Shown piece after piece: positions 9,988 to 18,892 of a stretch of 64,000 nt of DNA. How positions within the stretch are numbered: the stretch's first letter is position 1; each line of letters opens with the position of its first letter. The DNA comes from Rhodovulum sp. MB263 (GTDB taxonomy: Bacteria > Pseudomonadota > Alphaproteobacteria > Rhodobacterales > Rhodobacteraceae), in NCBI RefSeq assembly GCF_002073975.1, contig NZ_CP020384.1:2108001-2172000 (forward strand), read 5' to 3'. The notes beneath the pieces were generated by a model. The model worked only from the letters and a program-made list of their open reading frames with translations. It made no database searches and was not told the origin of the DNA. A program made the position numbers and the translations under genes.

Positions 9988-10527
9988 ATGGCCGAGAGAC
10001 CATATGTCATAGACGAATTGCTGTCGGCGAAGACCATTGCCGCCCGAGTCGAATCGCTGGCGGGCGAGATTACCGCGCATTTCGCAGGAACCGAAAAGCT
10101 GGTCGTCGTCGGTCTCTTGCGCGGCTCGTTCATCTTCATCGCGGATCTGGTCCGCGAACTCGACCTGCCGGTCGAGGTCGATTTCATCGAGACCTCGTCC
10201 TACGGAAATTCCACCTCCTCCTCGCGCGAGGTGCGGATCTTGAAGGATCTGCGCGGCGAGATCGAGGGGCGCGACGTGCTGGTGGTCGAGGATATCGTCG
10301 ATACCGGTCACACGCTGAAGCACGTGCTGCACCTTCTGGGCGGGCGCAAGCCGGCACGGCTGGAATGCTGCGCGCTGCTCGACAAGCCGGCGCGGCGCGA
10401 GGTCGACGTGCGCGCGCGCTGGGTCGGCTTCGAGATCCCGGACCGGTTCGTGGTGGGGCTTGGCATCGATTATGCCCAGCGCAACCGCAACCTGCCCTAT
10501 ATCGGCGCGGTGCGTTTCACCGACTGA
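9988..10527 (+). CDS. hpt: Hypoxanthine phosphoribosyltransferase
   Basis: Purine-salvage enzyme converting hypoxanthine (and guanine) plus PRPP to IMP (GMP), 179 aa. The PRPP-binding motif is [15 protein letters not shown] (about residues 92-106). [32 protein letters not shown] and [17 protein letters not shown] complete the family pattern. The ATG at 9988 follows AAGGGGG. The gene is alone on its strand, between a divergent START-domain gene and a convergent sufE. Confidence 0.95.
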   Translation: MAERPYVIDELLSAKTIAARVESLAGEITAHFAGTEKLVVVGLLRGSFIFIADLVRELDLPVEVDFIETSSYGNSTSSSREVRILKDLRGEIEGRDVLVVEDIVDTGHTLKHVLHLLGGRKPARLECCALLDKPARREVDVRARWVGFEIPDRFVVGLGIDYAQRNRNLPYIGAVRFTD

Positions 10528-10584
10528 GCCTCGTCTAGGCCCGACCGAGCCCCGTCGAGGCCCGTCTGGCCCGGCCGCCGCGCG

Positions 10585-11016
10585 TCAGACGCCTTCGGCG
10601 ACGCCCGCGGCCTGGGTCCGGATACGCTCGACCATCGCGCGCAGACCGTTCGAGCGTTGCGAGGACAGGTGTTCGTCCAGCCCCAGCCGCGCCAGCTCGG
10701 CGCCCGCATCGGTGTCGAGCACCTTCGATACGGTCAGCCCGTTGTAAAGCGCCCGCAGCACCGCGATCAGCCCCTTCACGATCATCGCGTCGCTGTCACC
10801 CTGGAAGCGGTAGACCGCCTCGGGACCCGCGCCCTCGACATCGGCCATCAGCCAGACCTGGCTGGCACAGCCATCGACCTTGGTCGCGGGGACCTTGAAC
10901 GCCTCGGCCAGCGGCTCCATCGCGCGGCCCAGTTCGATCACATGACGATAACGGTCCTCCCAGTCCTCCAGGAACTCGAAGGTCTCCACGATCTCCTCGA
11001 AGGCTTCACTCGACAC
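10585..11016 (-). CDS. sufE: SufE-type cysteine desulfurase activator
   Basis: Sulfur acceptor that takes persulfide from SufS during Fe-S cluster assembly; 143 aa. The active-site cysteine is in KVDGCASQVW (C50), and the C-terminal helix SSQRSNGLRAMVERI is typical. The start is taken as GTG at 11016 because AAGGAGA lies 6 bases upstream and the SufE domain begins immediately; a longer frame reaching 11097 is open but lacks similarity. It converges with hpt and is divergent from the lipoprotein gene. The rest of a suf operon is not adjacent. Confidence 0.93.
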   Translation of the reverse strand: MSSEAFEEIVETFEFLEDWEDRYRHVIELGRAMEPLAEAFKVPATKVDGCASQVWLMADVEGAGPEAVYRFQGDSDAMIVKGLIAVLRALYNGLTVSKVLDTDAGAELARLGLDEHLSSQRSNGLRAMVERIRTQAAGVAEGV

Positions 11017-11147
11017 GTCATCTCTCCTTGCCTGACCGGTCCTGATTAGCGGCGGTGCGGCCAAAGGTCCAGCTTCGGGACCAGACCGGCTTTTCAACGG
11101 CGCCGGTTTCGGCTAACCGATTGGACGAAGCAACCGGGGGCCTGCCC

Positions 11148-11627
11148 ATGAAAACATCGCTTTCGGCCGCCCTGTGCGCGGCGCTCGCCGTGTCATCCTG
11201 CGGAACGGTGCGCGAGTCACGGCTGAACCCGTTCAACTGGTTCAGCAGCTCGACCGAGACCGAAACCACCGCAGAACAGCCTTTGCGCCGCGCCGAGGCC
11301 GCCGATCCCAGACCGCTGGTCGATCAGGTGACCGCCATGACCGTCGATCGCGCGCCGGGCGGCGCCATCCTGACCGCAACCGGACTGCCCGAGCGTCAGG
11401 GCTTCTGGGATGCCGCGCTGGTGCCCGTCCCTGCAGCCGAGGACGAAGCCCCCTCCGATACGCTGGTCTTCGACTTCAGGATCGCGCGCCCCGGGACCGC
11501 GACAGCGGTCGGCACCGAGCCCTCGCGCCAGATCACCGCCGGGCGGTTCCTGTCCGAAGACGATCTGCAGGGCATCCGCACGCTGGTGGTCCGCGGCGCG
11601 CAGAACCAGAGGCAGGCCCGCCGCTAG
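11148..11627 (+). CDS. Predicted lipoprotein of unknown function
   Basis: 159-aa protein with a type II signal peptide: charged start (MKTS), hydrophobic core and lipobox AVSSC with the lipidated cysteine near residue 18. The mature part contains NPFNWFSSSTETET, a polar linker, and a domain with APGGAILTATGLPERQGFWDAALVP and DTLVFDFRIARP. I recognise the type only as a conserved-looking periplasmic or outer-membrane lipoprotein of Rhodobacterales and assign no function. The 50-60 bp before the ATG at 11148 and the sufE start are divergent. Confidence 0.75.
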   Translation: MKTSLSAALCAALAVSSCGTVRESRLNPFNWFSSSTETETTAEQPLRRAEAADPRPLVDQVTAMTVDRAPGGAILTATGLPERQGFWDAALVPVPAAEDEAPSDTLVFDFRIARPGTATAVGTEPSRQITAGRFLSEDDLQGIRTLVVRGAQNQRQARR

Positions 11628-11715
11628 CGGCATGGGCTGCGGGGCCCGGCAGGACACATCCAGACGGCACCGTCCGCCGGATGGCGGGGGGGGATCGCGA
11701 TATCCGACGACTGCC

Positions 11716-12022
11716 ATGATGGCGAACACCATGGCCACAAGGCCTGTTTTCCCGATCCTGTGTGCGACCGCGCTTGTCGCGGATTGTCAGTCCACCCCAC
11801 CGCCCGCGAAACCGCGGCGCAAGACCCGGGCACCGGGACGGCGACCGAAGCCGTGACCCCGCCCGAATATCTGCACTGCCGCGACCTCGAACAGGCGTTG
11901 AGCCGGAGCGATGCAAGGCTGCGCCGTCTGAATTCCCGCGACATGTCAAGCGAGGCGACCTACTGGCGCGAGCGCAACAAGCCCTGATCGCCCGCGCCTA
12001 TGAGTGCCGGCGCCCATCCTGA
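11716..12022 (+). pseudogene. Frameshifted small lipoprotein gene
   Basis: The 11.6-12.2 kb gap holds what looks like a broken lipoprotein gene. The frame opening at 11716 encodes a signal-peptide-like N-terminus ending in TALVADCQSTPPP. Coherent sequence then continues in a second frame as PEYLHCRDLEQALSR and SEATYWRERN, and in a third frame as ALIARAYECRRPS with a stop at 12022. Joined, the pieces would give a protein of about 100 residues with paired cysteines. The lipobox has Asp before Cys, which is disfavoured, consistent with decay. Two indels are needed; sequencing error is the alternative. Confidence 0.4.
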
Positions 12023-12161
12023 CAGGGCGTACCCCGACGCGGCTGACCTGACACCATTGCGCGGCACGGCCGGGCCCGGGAAGATCATCCCCGCCCGACC
12101 GGCAGGGCGTGCCCCGGACCCGCGGCAGATCATGCGCGGGCCTTGCGCAGGGCGGGACGGA

Positions 12162-13328
12162 TCAGAGCGGAACCACCGCCACGTTGCTGCCTTTGGCGGC
12201 AAGCGCGATCTTGCCCGCGCACAGCCTGAGCGCGTCATCGCCGAAGACCTCGGCCCGCCAGCCCCGCAGCGCCGCGCCGTCGCGCCGCCCGGCAGCGATG
12301 GCATCCAGCTCGGAGGCGGTGGCGATCAGCTTCTGCGCCACCCCGGCCTGTTCCGACTTGGCCTTCAGAAGCACCCGCAGCAGATCGGCCAGCGCCGGGT
12401 TCACCTGCAGCTTGTCGTCGGTATCGGGCATCTTCGGATAATCGGCCTGCGGCGTCTCGGCCGCGGCCTTGATCGCGGCGATGATCCCCTCGGCTATGTC
12501 GCCCCGCCGCGCCTCGCGCAAGAGCAGGCGCGAGCGCGACAGGTCCTCGAGGCTCTGCGGCTTGGTCGAGGCCAGCTCCAGCAGTGCGTCATCCTTGTAG
12601 ACCCGGTTGCGCGGAATGTTGCGGGCCTGGGCATAGGTCTCGCGGAACCGCGCCAGCTCCTTGACCGCGACGAGGAACTTGCCCGAATGGGTACGGGTCT
12701 TGACCCGGTGCCAGGCTTCCTCGGGACGCACGATATAGGTCTCGGGATCGGTCAGGACGCTCAGCTCTTCCTGAAGCCATTTGGCCCGGCCGGTCTTTTC
12801 CAGCTCGGCCGCGAGATATTCGTAGATCACCCGCAGATGGGTGACATCGGCCAGCGCATAGGATTTCTGCGCCTCCGAGAGCGGACGGCGCGACCAGTCG
12901 GTGAAGCGCGAGGTCTTGTCGAGGCTCGCCCGCGCGATCTTGCGCACCAGCGTCTCGTAGCCGACCTGCTCGCCGAAGCCGCAGACCATGGCCGCGACCT
13001 GGGTGTCGAAGAGCGGCTCGGGGAAGACCTTGCCCTCGGTGAAGAAGATCTCGAGATCCTGCCGCGCGGCGTGGAAGACCTTGACCACGTCGGCATTGCG
13101 GAACAGCGCGTAAAGCGGCTCGAGCGACATGTCGCCCGCCAGCGGATCGACCAGCACCGCCTCGCCCGCGTCGGTGCTCTCGCGGCCGGGCAGCGCAAGC
13201 TGCACGAGGCAGAGCTTGGCGTAATAGGTCCGCTCGCGCAGGAACTCGGTGTCGATGGTGATATAAGGGGCGCTCGCGGCCTTCTCGCAGAAGGCGGCCA
13301 GCGCCTCGGTCGTCGTCAGTGTCTTCAT
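12162..13328 (-). CDS. rnd: Ribonuclease D
   Basis: 3'-5' exoribonuclease acting in tRNA and structured-RNA processing; 388 aa. The DEDD nuclease core begins with YITIDTEFLRERTYYAKLCL (acidic pair about D26/E28). HAARQDLEIFF and SYALADVTHLRVIYEYL supply further conserved acidic residues. HRVKTRTHSGKFLVAVKELARFRE leads into the HRDC region. The start is set at ATG 13328 (MKTLTTTEAL), which gives the usual length; ATG 13340 is an alternative with a GGAGGT further upstream. It is the last gene of a minus-strand run purM-purN-rnd, about 100 bp after purN. Confidence 0.94.
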   Translation of the reverse strand: MKTLTTTEALAAFCEKAASAPYITIDTEFLRERTYYAKLCLVQLALPGRESTDAGEAVLVDPLAGDMSLEPLYALFRNADVVKVFHAARQDLEIFFTEGKVFPEPLFDTQVAAMVCGFGEQVGYETLVRKIARASLDKTSRFTDWSRRPLSEAQKSYALADVTHLRVIYEYLAAELEKTGRAKWLQEELSVLTDPETYIVRPEEAWHRVKTRTHSGKFLVAVKELARFRETYAQARNIPRNRVYKDDALLELASTKPQSLEDLSRSRLLLREARRGDIAEGIIAAIKAAAETPQADYPKMPDTDDKLQVNPALADLLRVLLKAKSEQAGVAQKLIATASELDAIAAGRRDGAALRGWRAEVFGDDALRLCAGKIALAAKGSNVAVVPL

Positions 13329-13439
13329 CTCAACCCGCATCACCCAGATAGCACCTCCATGACACCCGACCCGTTCCTGATAGGGAAAATGTCGCAAAAT
13401 GGAAAGGCCGCATCATATCGCCCCGCGCCCCCGGCCGTC

Positions 13440-14039
13440 TCAGGGCAAATATAGTGGGGTGCGGTCGCCGGCGGCAAAGCGGCGCAACACAGCGGGATAA
13501 AGCGCGTGTTCCTGCACCAGCACCCGCGCCGCCAGCCTGTCGGGGGTATCGTCAGCCAGCACCGGCACCCGCGCCTGCCCGAGAATCGGGCCGCCATCGA
13601 GCTCGGCCGTGACCTCATGAACGGTGCAGCCCGCCTCGGCATCGCCTGCCTCGAGCGCCCGCGCATGGGTGTGGAGCCCGCGATATTTCGGCAAGAGCGA
13701 GGGATGGATGTTCAGCATCCGCCCGGCCCAGGCCTCGGTGAAGCCCGGCGTCAGCACCCGCATGAACCCGGCCAGGCAGAGGATGTCGGGGGCGGCGGCG
13801 GCAAGACGCTCCATCAGCGCCGCCTCGAAGGCCGCGCGGTCCTTGCCGAAGGGGCGGTGGTCGACGGCCCCGGCCGCAATCCCCAGCGCCCGCGCCCGCC
13901 CGAGCCCCGTCGCTGCCGGATCGTTCGACAGCACCAGCACCGGGCGCGCCGGATGATCGCCGGTCATGCTCTCGGCCAGCGCCACCATGTTCGAGCCCGA
14001 TCCCGAGATCAGGATCGCGACGCGCGTCGGTTCGGTCAC
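13440..14039 (-). CDS. purN: Phosphoribosylglycinamide formyltransferase
   Basis: Third step of de novo purine synthesis, transferring a formyl group from 10-formyl-THF to GAR; 199 aa. The N-terminal substrate-binding motif is [13 protein letters not shown]. The catalytic region is [10 protein letters not shown] followed by [22 protein letters not shown], with [17 protein letters not shown] after it. The start is GTG at 14039, overlapping the purM stop by 4 bases (GTGA). The order purM-purN with coupled translation is the standard arrangement. Confidence 0.96.
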   Translation of the reverse strand: MTEPTRVAILISGSGSNMVALAESMTGDHPARPVLVLSNDPAATGLGRARALGIAAGAVDHRPFGKDRAAFEAALMERLAAAAPDILCLAGFMRVLTPGFTEAWAGRMLNIHPSLLPKYRGLHTHARALEAGDAEAGCTVHEVTAELDGGPILGQARVPVLADDTPDRLAARVLVQEHALYPAVLRRFAAGDRTPLYLP

Positions 14040-15082
14040 AGCAGGCGTCCCTCATAGGCCACGCCCTGCCCGGGGCCGACCCGGCCGATCCGGGCCACGC
14101 TCTCGCCCGCCTCGGCCAGAAGTGCGCTCAGCGCCTCGGCCCGGTCCTCGGCCACGACCAGCACCATGCCGATCCCGGCATTGAAGGTCTTCAAAAGCTC
14201 GGCCTCGGACAGATCGGCGGTTTCGGCCAGCCAGCGGAAGACGGGCGGCAGATCCCAGGAGGACAGATCGACCGTCGCACCCAGCCCTTCGGGCAGCACC
14301 CGCGGCAGGTTCTCGGTCAGACCGCCGCCGGTGATATGCGCAAGCCCGTGCACGCCGCCCGCCCGGATCGCGGCAAGCGCGGGCTTGACGTAAAGCCGCG
14401 TCGGCGCCAGCAGCGCGGCGCCCAGAGGCCCCTCGGCGAAGGGCGCGGGCGCGTCCCAGCCAAGCCCCGCATGCTCGACCACCTTGCGGACCAGCGAATA
14501 GCCGTTCGAATGCACCCCGTCCGAGGCCAGCCCCAGCAGGACGTCGCCCTCGGCCACATGGGCGGGCAGATCGTGGCCGCGTTCCATCGCGCCGACGGCA
14601 AAGCCCGCCAGATCGAAATCGCCGCCATGATACATGCCCGGCATCTCGGCGGTCTCGCCCCCGATCAGCGCGCAGCCAGAGCGCAGGCAGCCCTCGGCGA
14701 TGCCCTCGATCACCCGCGCCGCCTCGTCGATCTCGAGCTTGCCGGTCGCGAAATAGTCGAGGAAGAACAGCGGCTCGGCGCCCTGACAGACCAGATCGTT
14801 GACGCACATCGCCACCAGATCGATGCCGACCCCGTCGAGATGGCCGGTATCGATGGCGATCCGGAGCTTGGTGCCGACGCCATCGGTCGCGGCCACCAGC
14901 ACCGGGTCGAGATAGCCCGCCGCCTTCAGGTCGAACAGCGCGCCGAAGCCGCCCAGCCCGGCAAGCGTGCCGGGCCGTCCGGTCCGCTTGGCGGCAGGCT
15001 TGATCCGCTCGACCAGGGCATTGCCTGCATCGATATCCACACCTGCCCCGGCATAGGTCAGGCCGTTCTTCCGCTCGCTCAT
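14036..15082 (-). CDS. purM: Phosphoribosylformylglycinamidine cyclo-ligase (AIR synthetase)
   Basis: ATP-dependent ring closure of FGAM to AIR in purine synthesis; 348 aa. [20 protein letters not shown] at the N-terminus, [27 protein letters not shown] and [21 protein letters not shown] are diagnostic. The C-terminal half has [16 protein letters not shown] and [11 protein letters not shown]. The ATG at 15082 is preceded by a GGGAGAG ribosome-binding site; the longer open frame to 15130 is unsupported. It is the first gene of purM-purN-rnd, so the promoter should lie in 15083-15300. Confidence 0.97.
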   Translation of the reverse strand: MSERKNGLTYAGAGVDIDAGNALVERIKPAAKRTGRPGTLAGLGGFGALFDLKAAGYLDPVLVAATDGVGTKLRIAIDTGHLDGVGIDLVAMCVNDLVCQGAEPLFFLDYFATGKLEIDEAARVIEGIAEGCLRSGCALIGGETAEMPGMYHGGDFDLAGFAVGAMERGHDLPAHVAEGDVLLGLASDGVHSNGYSLVRKVVEHAGLGWDAPAPFAEGPLGAALLAPTRLYVKPALAAIRAGGVHGLAHITGGGLTENLPRVLPEGLGATVDLSSWDLPPVFRWLAETADLSEAELLKTFNAGIGMVLVVAEDRAEALSALLAEAGESVARIGRVGPGQGVAYEGRLL

Positions 15083-15603
15083 GGGGCTCTCCCGTCTGAT
15101 TGGCTGCGCTTTAGCGCAACGCCCGCGCAATGAAAAGCGCGCGACGAAAGGCAGCGGCCGTTCTACCGGCTGCCGGAAAAACGAAAGGCCACCGGGCCAG
15201 GGCAGCGGAGGAAATCAGGTTGCAAAAATCAGGTCGCGCCGCTGCGCGGGCCAAGGCCCCCTTGTGGCCGAAGCAGCGCGGTCCCACCTTGCGGGCCACC
15301 GGCGCCCCCGCATCTCCGGATTCCTGTTGAAAAGACCGATATCACAGCCAGTTGGCTGGCGAATGACCCTCTCACGGATAGAACCTGAAAGGGACCGTCA
15401 TTGCCACGCGAGAAATAATGATCGGCGGGCGCGGCAGCCATCTTCGCGACACCGGGGTCGACACTCCGGGGACGTTCCCCCCTTGCCAAAAGCCCTTCCG
15501 AGGCGCCCGGCCCGGCACCAGAGCCGCTTTCTGCAGCCGATTCCGCCTCTGGACGGCGGATTTCGCATTCCTTATATAATTGCTAGGAATTACAGGAGCC
15601 GCC
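15083..15603. other. Divergent intergenic region, no gene recognised
   Basis: About 520 bp between purM (minus) and the sufT-like gene (plus). Open frames exist on both strands, but none shows family similarity, a convincing ribosome-binding site or sensible composition. It must hold the purM promoter and the promoter of the Fe-S assembly genes. The only notable element is the AT-rich inverted repeat just before 15604. I see no tRNA or riboswitch signature. Confidence 0.5.
15567..15590. promoter_or_regulatory. Inverted repeat ATTCCT-N12-AGGAAT upstream of Fe-S assembly genes
   Basis: Arms at 15567-15572 and 15585-15590 are exact reverse complements, enclosing TTATATAATTGC, in an otherwise very GC-rich sequence. 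The repeat ends 13 bp before the ATG at 15604, so it overlaps the likely promoter or ribosome-binding region (ACAGGAG). A repressor site, for example of an Rrf2 (IscR/RirA) regulator, is possible given the downstream genes; this is inference. Confidence 0.4.
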
Positions 15604-15966
15604 ATGACCGAGCCGCAGGGAAAGCTTGAAGGTACGCCGCTCATCGAGCCCTCGACCACCGATCACCCGCTTTACGATCAGGTCGTCGAGGCCTGCCGCA
15701 GCGTGTACGACCCGGAGATTCCGGTCAATATCTACGATCTGGGACTGATCTACACGATCACGATAGATGCCGAGACCGTCGTCCATATCACCATGACGCT
15801 GACCGCCCCCGGCTGTCCGGTGGCTGGCGACATGCCCGGCTGGCTGCAGGAGGCGGTCGAGCCGCTGCCCGGCGTCAAGCGGGTCGATGTCGACATCACC
15901 TGGGATCCGCCCTGGGGCATGGACATGATGTCCGACGAGGCGCGGCTCGAACTCGGCTTCATGTAA
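15604..15966 (+). CDS. SufT-like / MIP18-family Fe-S assembly protein (DUF59)
   Basis: 120-aa protein of the DUF59 family, which supports Fe-S cluster maturation (SufT, PaaD, CIA2). The core is [21 protein letters not shown] followed by [17 protein letters not shown], whose single conserved cysteine (in APGC) is typical, and [19 protein letters not shown] at the C-terminus. Its neighbour is an IscA-type carrier, which supports the role. It could be called sufT, but paralogues exist and the other suf genes are not in view, so I leave the symbol blank. Confidence 0.9.
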   Translation: MTEPQGKLEGTPLIEPSTTDHPLYDQVVEACRSVYDPEIPVNIYDLGLIYTITIDAETVVHITMTLTAPGCPVAGDMPGWLQEAVEPLPGVKRVDVDITWDPPWGMDMMSDEARLELGFM

Positions 15967-16059
15967 GGGGGGCGGCAAGGCGCGGCACAAGCGCCTGCGG
16001 CGGCCCTTGCGAGACGGGCGCCGCGCCCTACCCTTCGCACAGCAGAAACGAGGTACGAA

Positions 16060-16440
16060 ATGTTCGCCATTCCCGGAAAGCAGGCAGTCAGCCTCACCCC
16101 CGCCGCGGCGGCAGAAGTCGCCCGGCTGATGCAGCAGCAGCAGGCCAAGGGACTGCGCATCGGCGTCAAGAAGGGCGGCTGCGCGGGCATGGAATACACC
16201 ATGGATTACGTCGCCGAGATCGACCCCATGGACGAGATCGTCGAACAGGACGGCGCCCGCGTGGCGATCGCGCCGATGGCGCAGATGTTCCTGTTCGGCA
16301 CCGAGATCGATTACGAGGTCTCGCTGCTCGAATCGGGTTTCAAGTTCCGCAACCCCAATGTGGTCGATGCCTGCGGTTGCGGCGAATCGATCAAGTTCCG
16401 CGATGCCGACGACCCCCAGGAAGGCCCCGCGACCGCCTGA
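16060..16440 (+). CDS. IscA/SufA-type iron-sulfur carrier
   Basis: A-type Fe-S carrier of 126 aa that delivers clusters to apoproteins. The three ligand cysteines are visible: one in [14 protein letters not shown] and two in the C-terminal [24 protein letters not shown] is the usual N-terminal helix. It starts at ATG 16060 after AGGTACGAA, about 95 bp behind the SufT-like gene, probably in the same operon. SufA versus IscA cannot be settled from sequence alone. Confidence 0.93.
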   Translation: MFAIPGKQAVSLTPAAAAEVARLMQQQQAKGLRIGVKKGGCAGMEYTMDYVAEIDPMDEIVEQDGARVAIAPMAQMFLFGTEIDYEVSLLESGFKFRNPNVVDACGCGESIKFRDADDPQEGPATA

Positions 16441-16547
16441 AACGGCGCGCGCCCCTGTTCCGGCCCTGCGTGGAAAAGGGCCGTTCCTCCCGGCCGGGAA
16501 ATCGCCTAGGAAGGCCGGAATCATCATCATTGGCGAGGAGCGAACGC

Positions 16548-17306
16548 ATGCGCAGGAAGCTGGCGGCTGGGAACTGGAAGATGAACGGGCTGAGCGGATC
16601 GCTCGGCGAGGCCGTGGCTCTGGCTGCCGCCCATGCCGCCCCGGATGTCGACATCCTGCTCTGCCCGCCGACCACCCTGCTCGACCGGATGGCGGATTCG
16701 GTCCATGGCTCGAAGGTTGCGGTCGGCGGTCAGGATTGCCACCCGGCTGTTTCCGGCGCCCATACCGGCGACATCTCGGCCGAGATGCTGGCCGATGCAG
16801 GGGCAAGCTACGTGATCCTCGGCCATTCCGAGCGCCGGGCCGATCACGGCGAGACCGACGCGCTGATCCGCGCCAAGACCGAGGCCGCGCTGGCCGCCGG
16901 TCTCACCGCCGTGGTCTGTGTCGGCGAGACCGAGAGCCAGCGCGACGCGGGCGAGACCCTGGCCGTGGTGGGTGCACAGCTTGCCGGCTCGCTGCCCGAT
17001 GACGGCGTCACCGGCGACAGCATGGTCGTCGCCTATGAGCCGGTCTGGGCCATCGGCACCGGCCGGGTGCCGACGCTCGAGCAGATTGCCGAGGTCCATG
17101 ACAGCCTGCGCGCCGCGCTGGACGCACGCTATGGCGCCGCGGCCGAAGGCATCCGCCTGCTCTATGGCGGGTCGGTCAAACCCGGCAATGCCGCCGAGAT
17201 CTTCGCAACCTCCAATGTCGACGGCGCGCTGGTCGGCGGCGCCTCGCTGAAGGCGGACGATTTCTCGGCGATCATCGCCGCCCTCGAGGCCGCTCCCGCC
17301 GCCTGA
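16548..17306 (+). CDS. tpiA: Triosephosphate isomerase
   Basis: Glycolytic/gluconeogenic enzyme interconverting DHAP and GAP; 252 aa, a full-length TIM barrel. Catalytic residues are all present: Lys in GNWKMNG (K11), His in VILGHSERR and Glu in [12 protein letters not shown]. The phosphate-binding loop is [15 protein letters not shown], and [15 protein letters not shown] closes the barrel. ATG 16548 follows GGCGAGGAGCG. A strong hairpin terminator follows the stop. Confidence 0.98.
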   Translation: MRRKLAAGNWKMNGLSGSLGEAVALAAAHAAPDVDILLCPPTTLLDRMADSVHGSKVAVGGQDCHPAVSGAHTGDISAEMLADAGASYVILGHSERRADHGETDALIRAKTEAALAAGLTAVVCVGETESQRDAGETLAVVGAQLAGSLPDDGVTGDSMVVAYEPVWAIGTGRVPTLEQIAEVHDSLRAALDARYGAAAEGIRLLYGGSVKPGNAAEIFATSNVDGALVGGASLKADDFSAIIAALEAAPAA

Positions 17307-17334
17307 CCGGCAGCGATCCCGGCCAGACCTTCGA

Positions 17335-17371
17335 CGAAACGCCCGGCGCAAGCTCCGGGCGTTTCGCTTTT
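17335..17371 (+). terminator. Rho-independent terminator after tpiA
   Basis: A 12-bp perfect stem, CGAAACGCCCGG (17335-17346) with CCGGGCGTTTCG (17355-17366), an 8-nt loop, and then CTTTT. It begins 29 bp after the tpiA stop. Confidence 0.9.
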
Positions 17372-17415
17372 CGAACAGTCCCGGAGCGCGCCCTGCGCTG
17401 CGGTATAATAAGCTG

Positions 17416-18411
17416 TCAGGCGAGGCCGGCATTTCTGCCGGATCGCCGGACCCGATGGCGTGTGAACACCAGAAACAGCCGCTCATGAGAAGGCAGCCGA
17501 CGGCAGATCTCGACGGGCTTTGCTGAAGAAATCGGCAGATAGGCGCGTTCCTCTATCTGCGGACAGACCGCCCCTACGGCCTCTGTGACGGGCATGCCAA
17601 GGGTGGTGTCGCGGTTCAGGATGGCGATGCGGAGCTGTATCTCGGCGATCTGCCGATCAAAGTCCCGGGCCATGGACCGCTGGCCCGACAGTTTCATGCC
17701 GTGCATCCTCGTTCCGGCGCGGCTGCGGCGATGGTCCCCACTCCACCGCCGCCACAGCGCGCGACTAAGGTATTTCGCGGCGCGCCATGGGTCGTTTCGG
17801 GCCAAGGGCACCAGCGCTGACGGGCATCCACGGCCTGGCAGTCTCGGCGGTTGGGATGACGGCATGGCCACCGCGGTCGGCAATGGCATCATGGAATTTC
17901 CGGGTGTCATACGCGCCGTCTGCCTTCGCGGGCTCGCCACTGCCGATCTCCTGATCCTCCGGGATCTGGCTGAGCAGGTCGGGCTGCCCCGATGCCTCGC
18001 CGAGCCGGTGCCCGGTGATCTCAACGCCCGGCCCCCCAGCGTCTGCTCGCCGATCCCGAGGCGGATCTTGCGCCAGACAGGACATTTCGGACCATTGTGC
18101 TAGCGTGCATGTCACTCCCCTTAACCCTCGTCCTCGATGCCCGCGCTGTCGATCACCAGATGCCGCGGCCCCTCAGAGGCGCGATAGGGAATGTTCACCG
18201 CCAAGGTCTTCTGACGGCGGGACAGCGCGCTGAAGCCGGGCACCGTCCGGACGAGGCCGACCAGCCGCAGCAGGCTTTCGACGCCCCCGGGCGCCTGTCG
18301 GAACGCCATGCCGAACGGCACTTTCATCGTCAGTCAGCCCTGCCGTTTGAGCGCTTCGTTATGGGCTGGCCAGTTCCCGATCTTGTCGCTCGGAGAGATC
18401 GGTCTGCTCAT
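17416..18411 (-). pseudogene. IS5-family transposase, multiply disrupted
   Basis: Reading the minus strand, an N-terminus MSRPISPSDKIGNW starts at 18411 and runs to KRQG, then a stop. The same frame resumes with LTMKVPFGMAFRQAPGGVE and SRRQKTLAVNIPYRASEG (18121-18330), then stops again. Further typical IS5 pieces occur in other frames: LLSQIPEDQEIGS and ADGAYDTRKFHDAIADRG (about 17870-17990), then KYLSRALWRRWSGDHRRSR and MARDFDRQIAEIQLRIAILN (about 17590-17780). About 25-30 residues appear deleted near the start, and at least two frameshifts are needed. Clearly non-functional. Confidence 0.82.
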
Positions 18412-18453
18412 GCAGAGCAGCTGACACGCGGGGTTCACAAGAGGAATACCTCG

Positions 18454-18474
18454 CCGGATTTGTGCAACAGAGCC
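18454..18474. repeat. Terminal inverted repeat of the IS5-family remnant
   Basis: The plus strand reads CCGGATTTGTGCAACAGAGC, the complement of an IS5-type end (GGCTCTGTTGCACAAAT). It lies 43 bp outside the transposase start, at the distance expected for such elements. Confidence 0.75.
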
Positions 18475-18892
18475 CGCATAAGCGGCGGACGATGACTCTT
18501 CCTCGGGGCCCTTGGCCCTGGCACTGACCTCTCCCGCCCCAATGGCCGCGACTGGCATGGGGGCCGGCATGGCGCGCCGCCCGCATGCGGGAACTTCTGG
18601 GCTTCGCCTGGCGCCCCGGCCGCCAGCAGCTCCCGCCCTGTTGCGCCCGACCCAAGGGCGACAAGAATGACGATCGCGACCGGGGGCTCTCTTGATCGAC
18701 AGCTGCCGGGATGCCGAACGTCCGGATCCGGCTTCCGGCGCGGTTTTTTCCCCGCAGCCCCCGGCCTGCGGCAAACCGGCCCGTCGCTGCAGGGGGCAAT
18801 CCGTTGCGGGCAAGGGAAAACCGCCTTGAAGCGAACCCGGCGCGGCGGTAACTTGGGGTCTGAATAATCGAAACGATCCAAGGAGCAACACC
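18475..18892. other. Region between the IS remnant and infC, no gene recognised
   Basis: About 420 bp. Open frames on both strands have no recognisable motif. The minus strand here may be the interrupted or eroded remains of a gene next to the insertion, but I cannot name one. The last 100 bp should carry the infC promoter and 5' leader, ending in AAGGAG at 18880-18885. Confidence 0.4.

Larger units (their letters stand above)
17416..18474 (-). mobile_element. Decayed IS5-family insertion sequence
   Basis: Remnant of an IS5-family element on the minus strand. One end is preserved as the terminal inverted repeat at 18454-18474 (minus-strand reading GGCTCTGTTGCACAAA). The matching repeat expected near 17400 is not visible, so that end is eroded or deleted. 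The transposase gene inside is broken in several places. The element sits between the tpiA terminator and infC. Confidence 0.8.

Noticed and set aside
10528-10584. Repeated GCCC(G/C)-rich motif between hpt and sufE
   Set aside because: Short imperfect repeats in a 57-bp convergent gap; no stable hairpin or conserved unit could be defended.
15083-15603. Small ORFs between purM and the SufT-like gene
   Set aside because: No ribosome-binding site, no motif and arginine/proline-rich composition on both strands.
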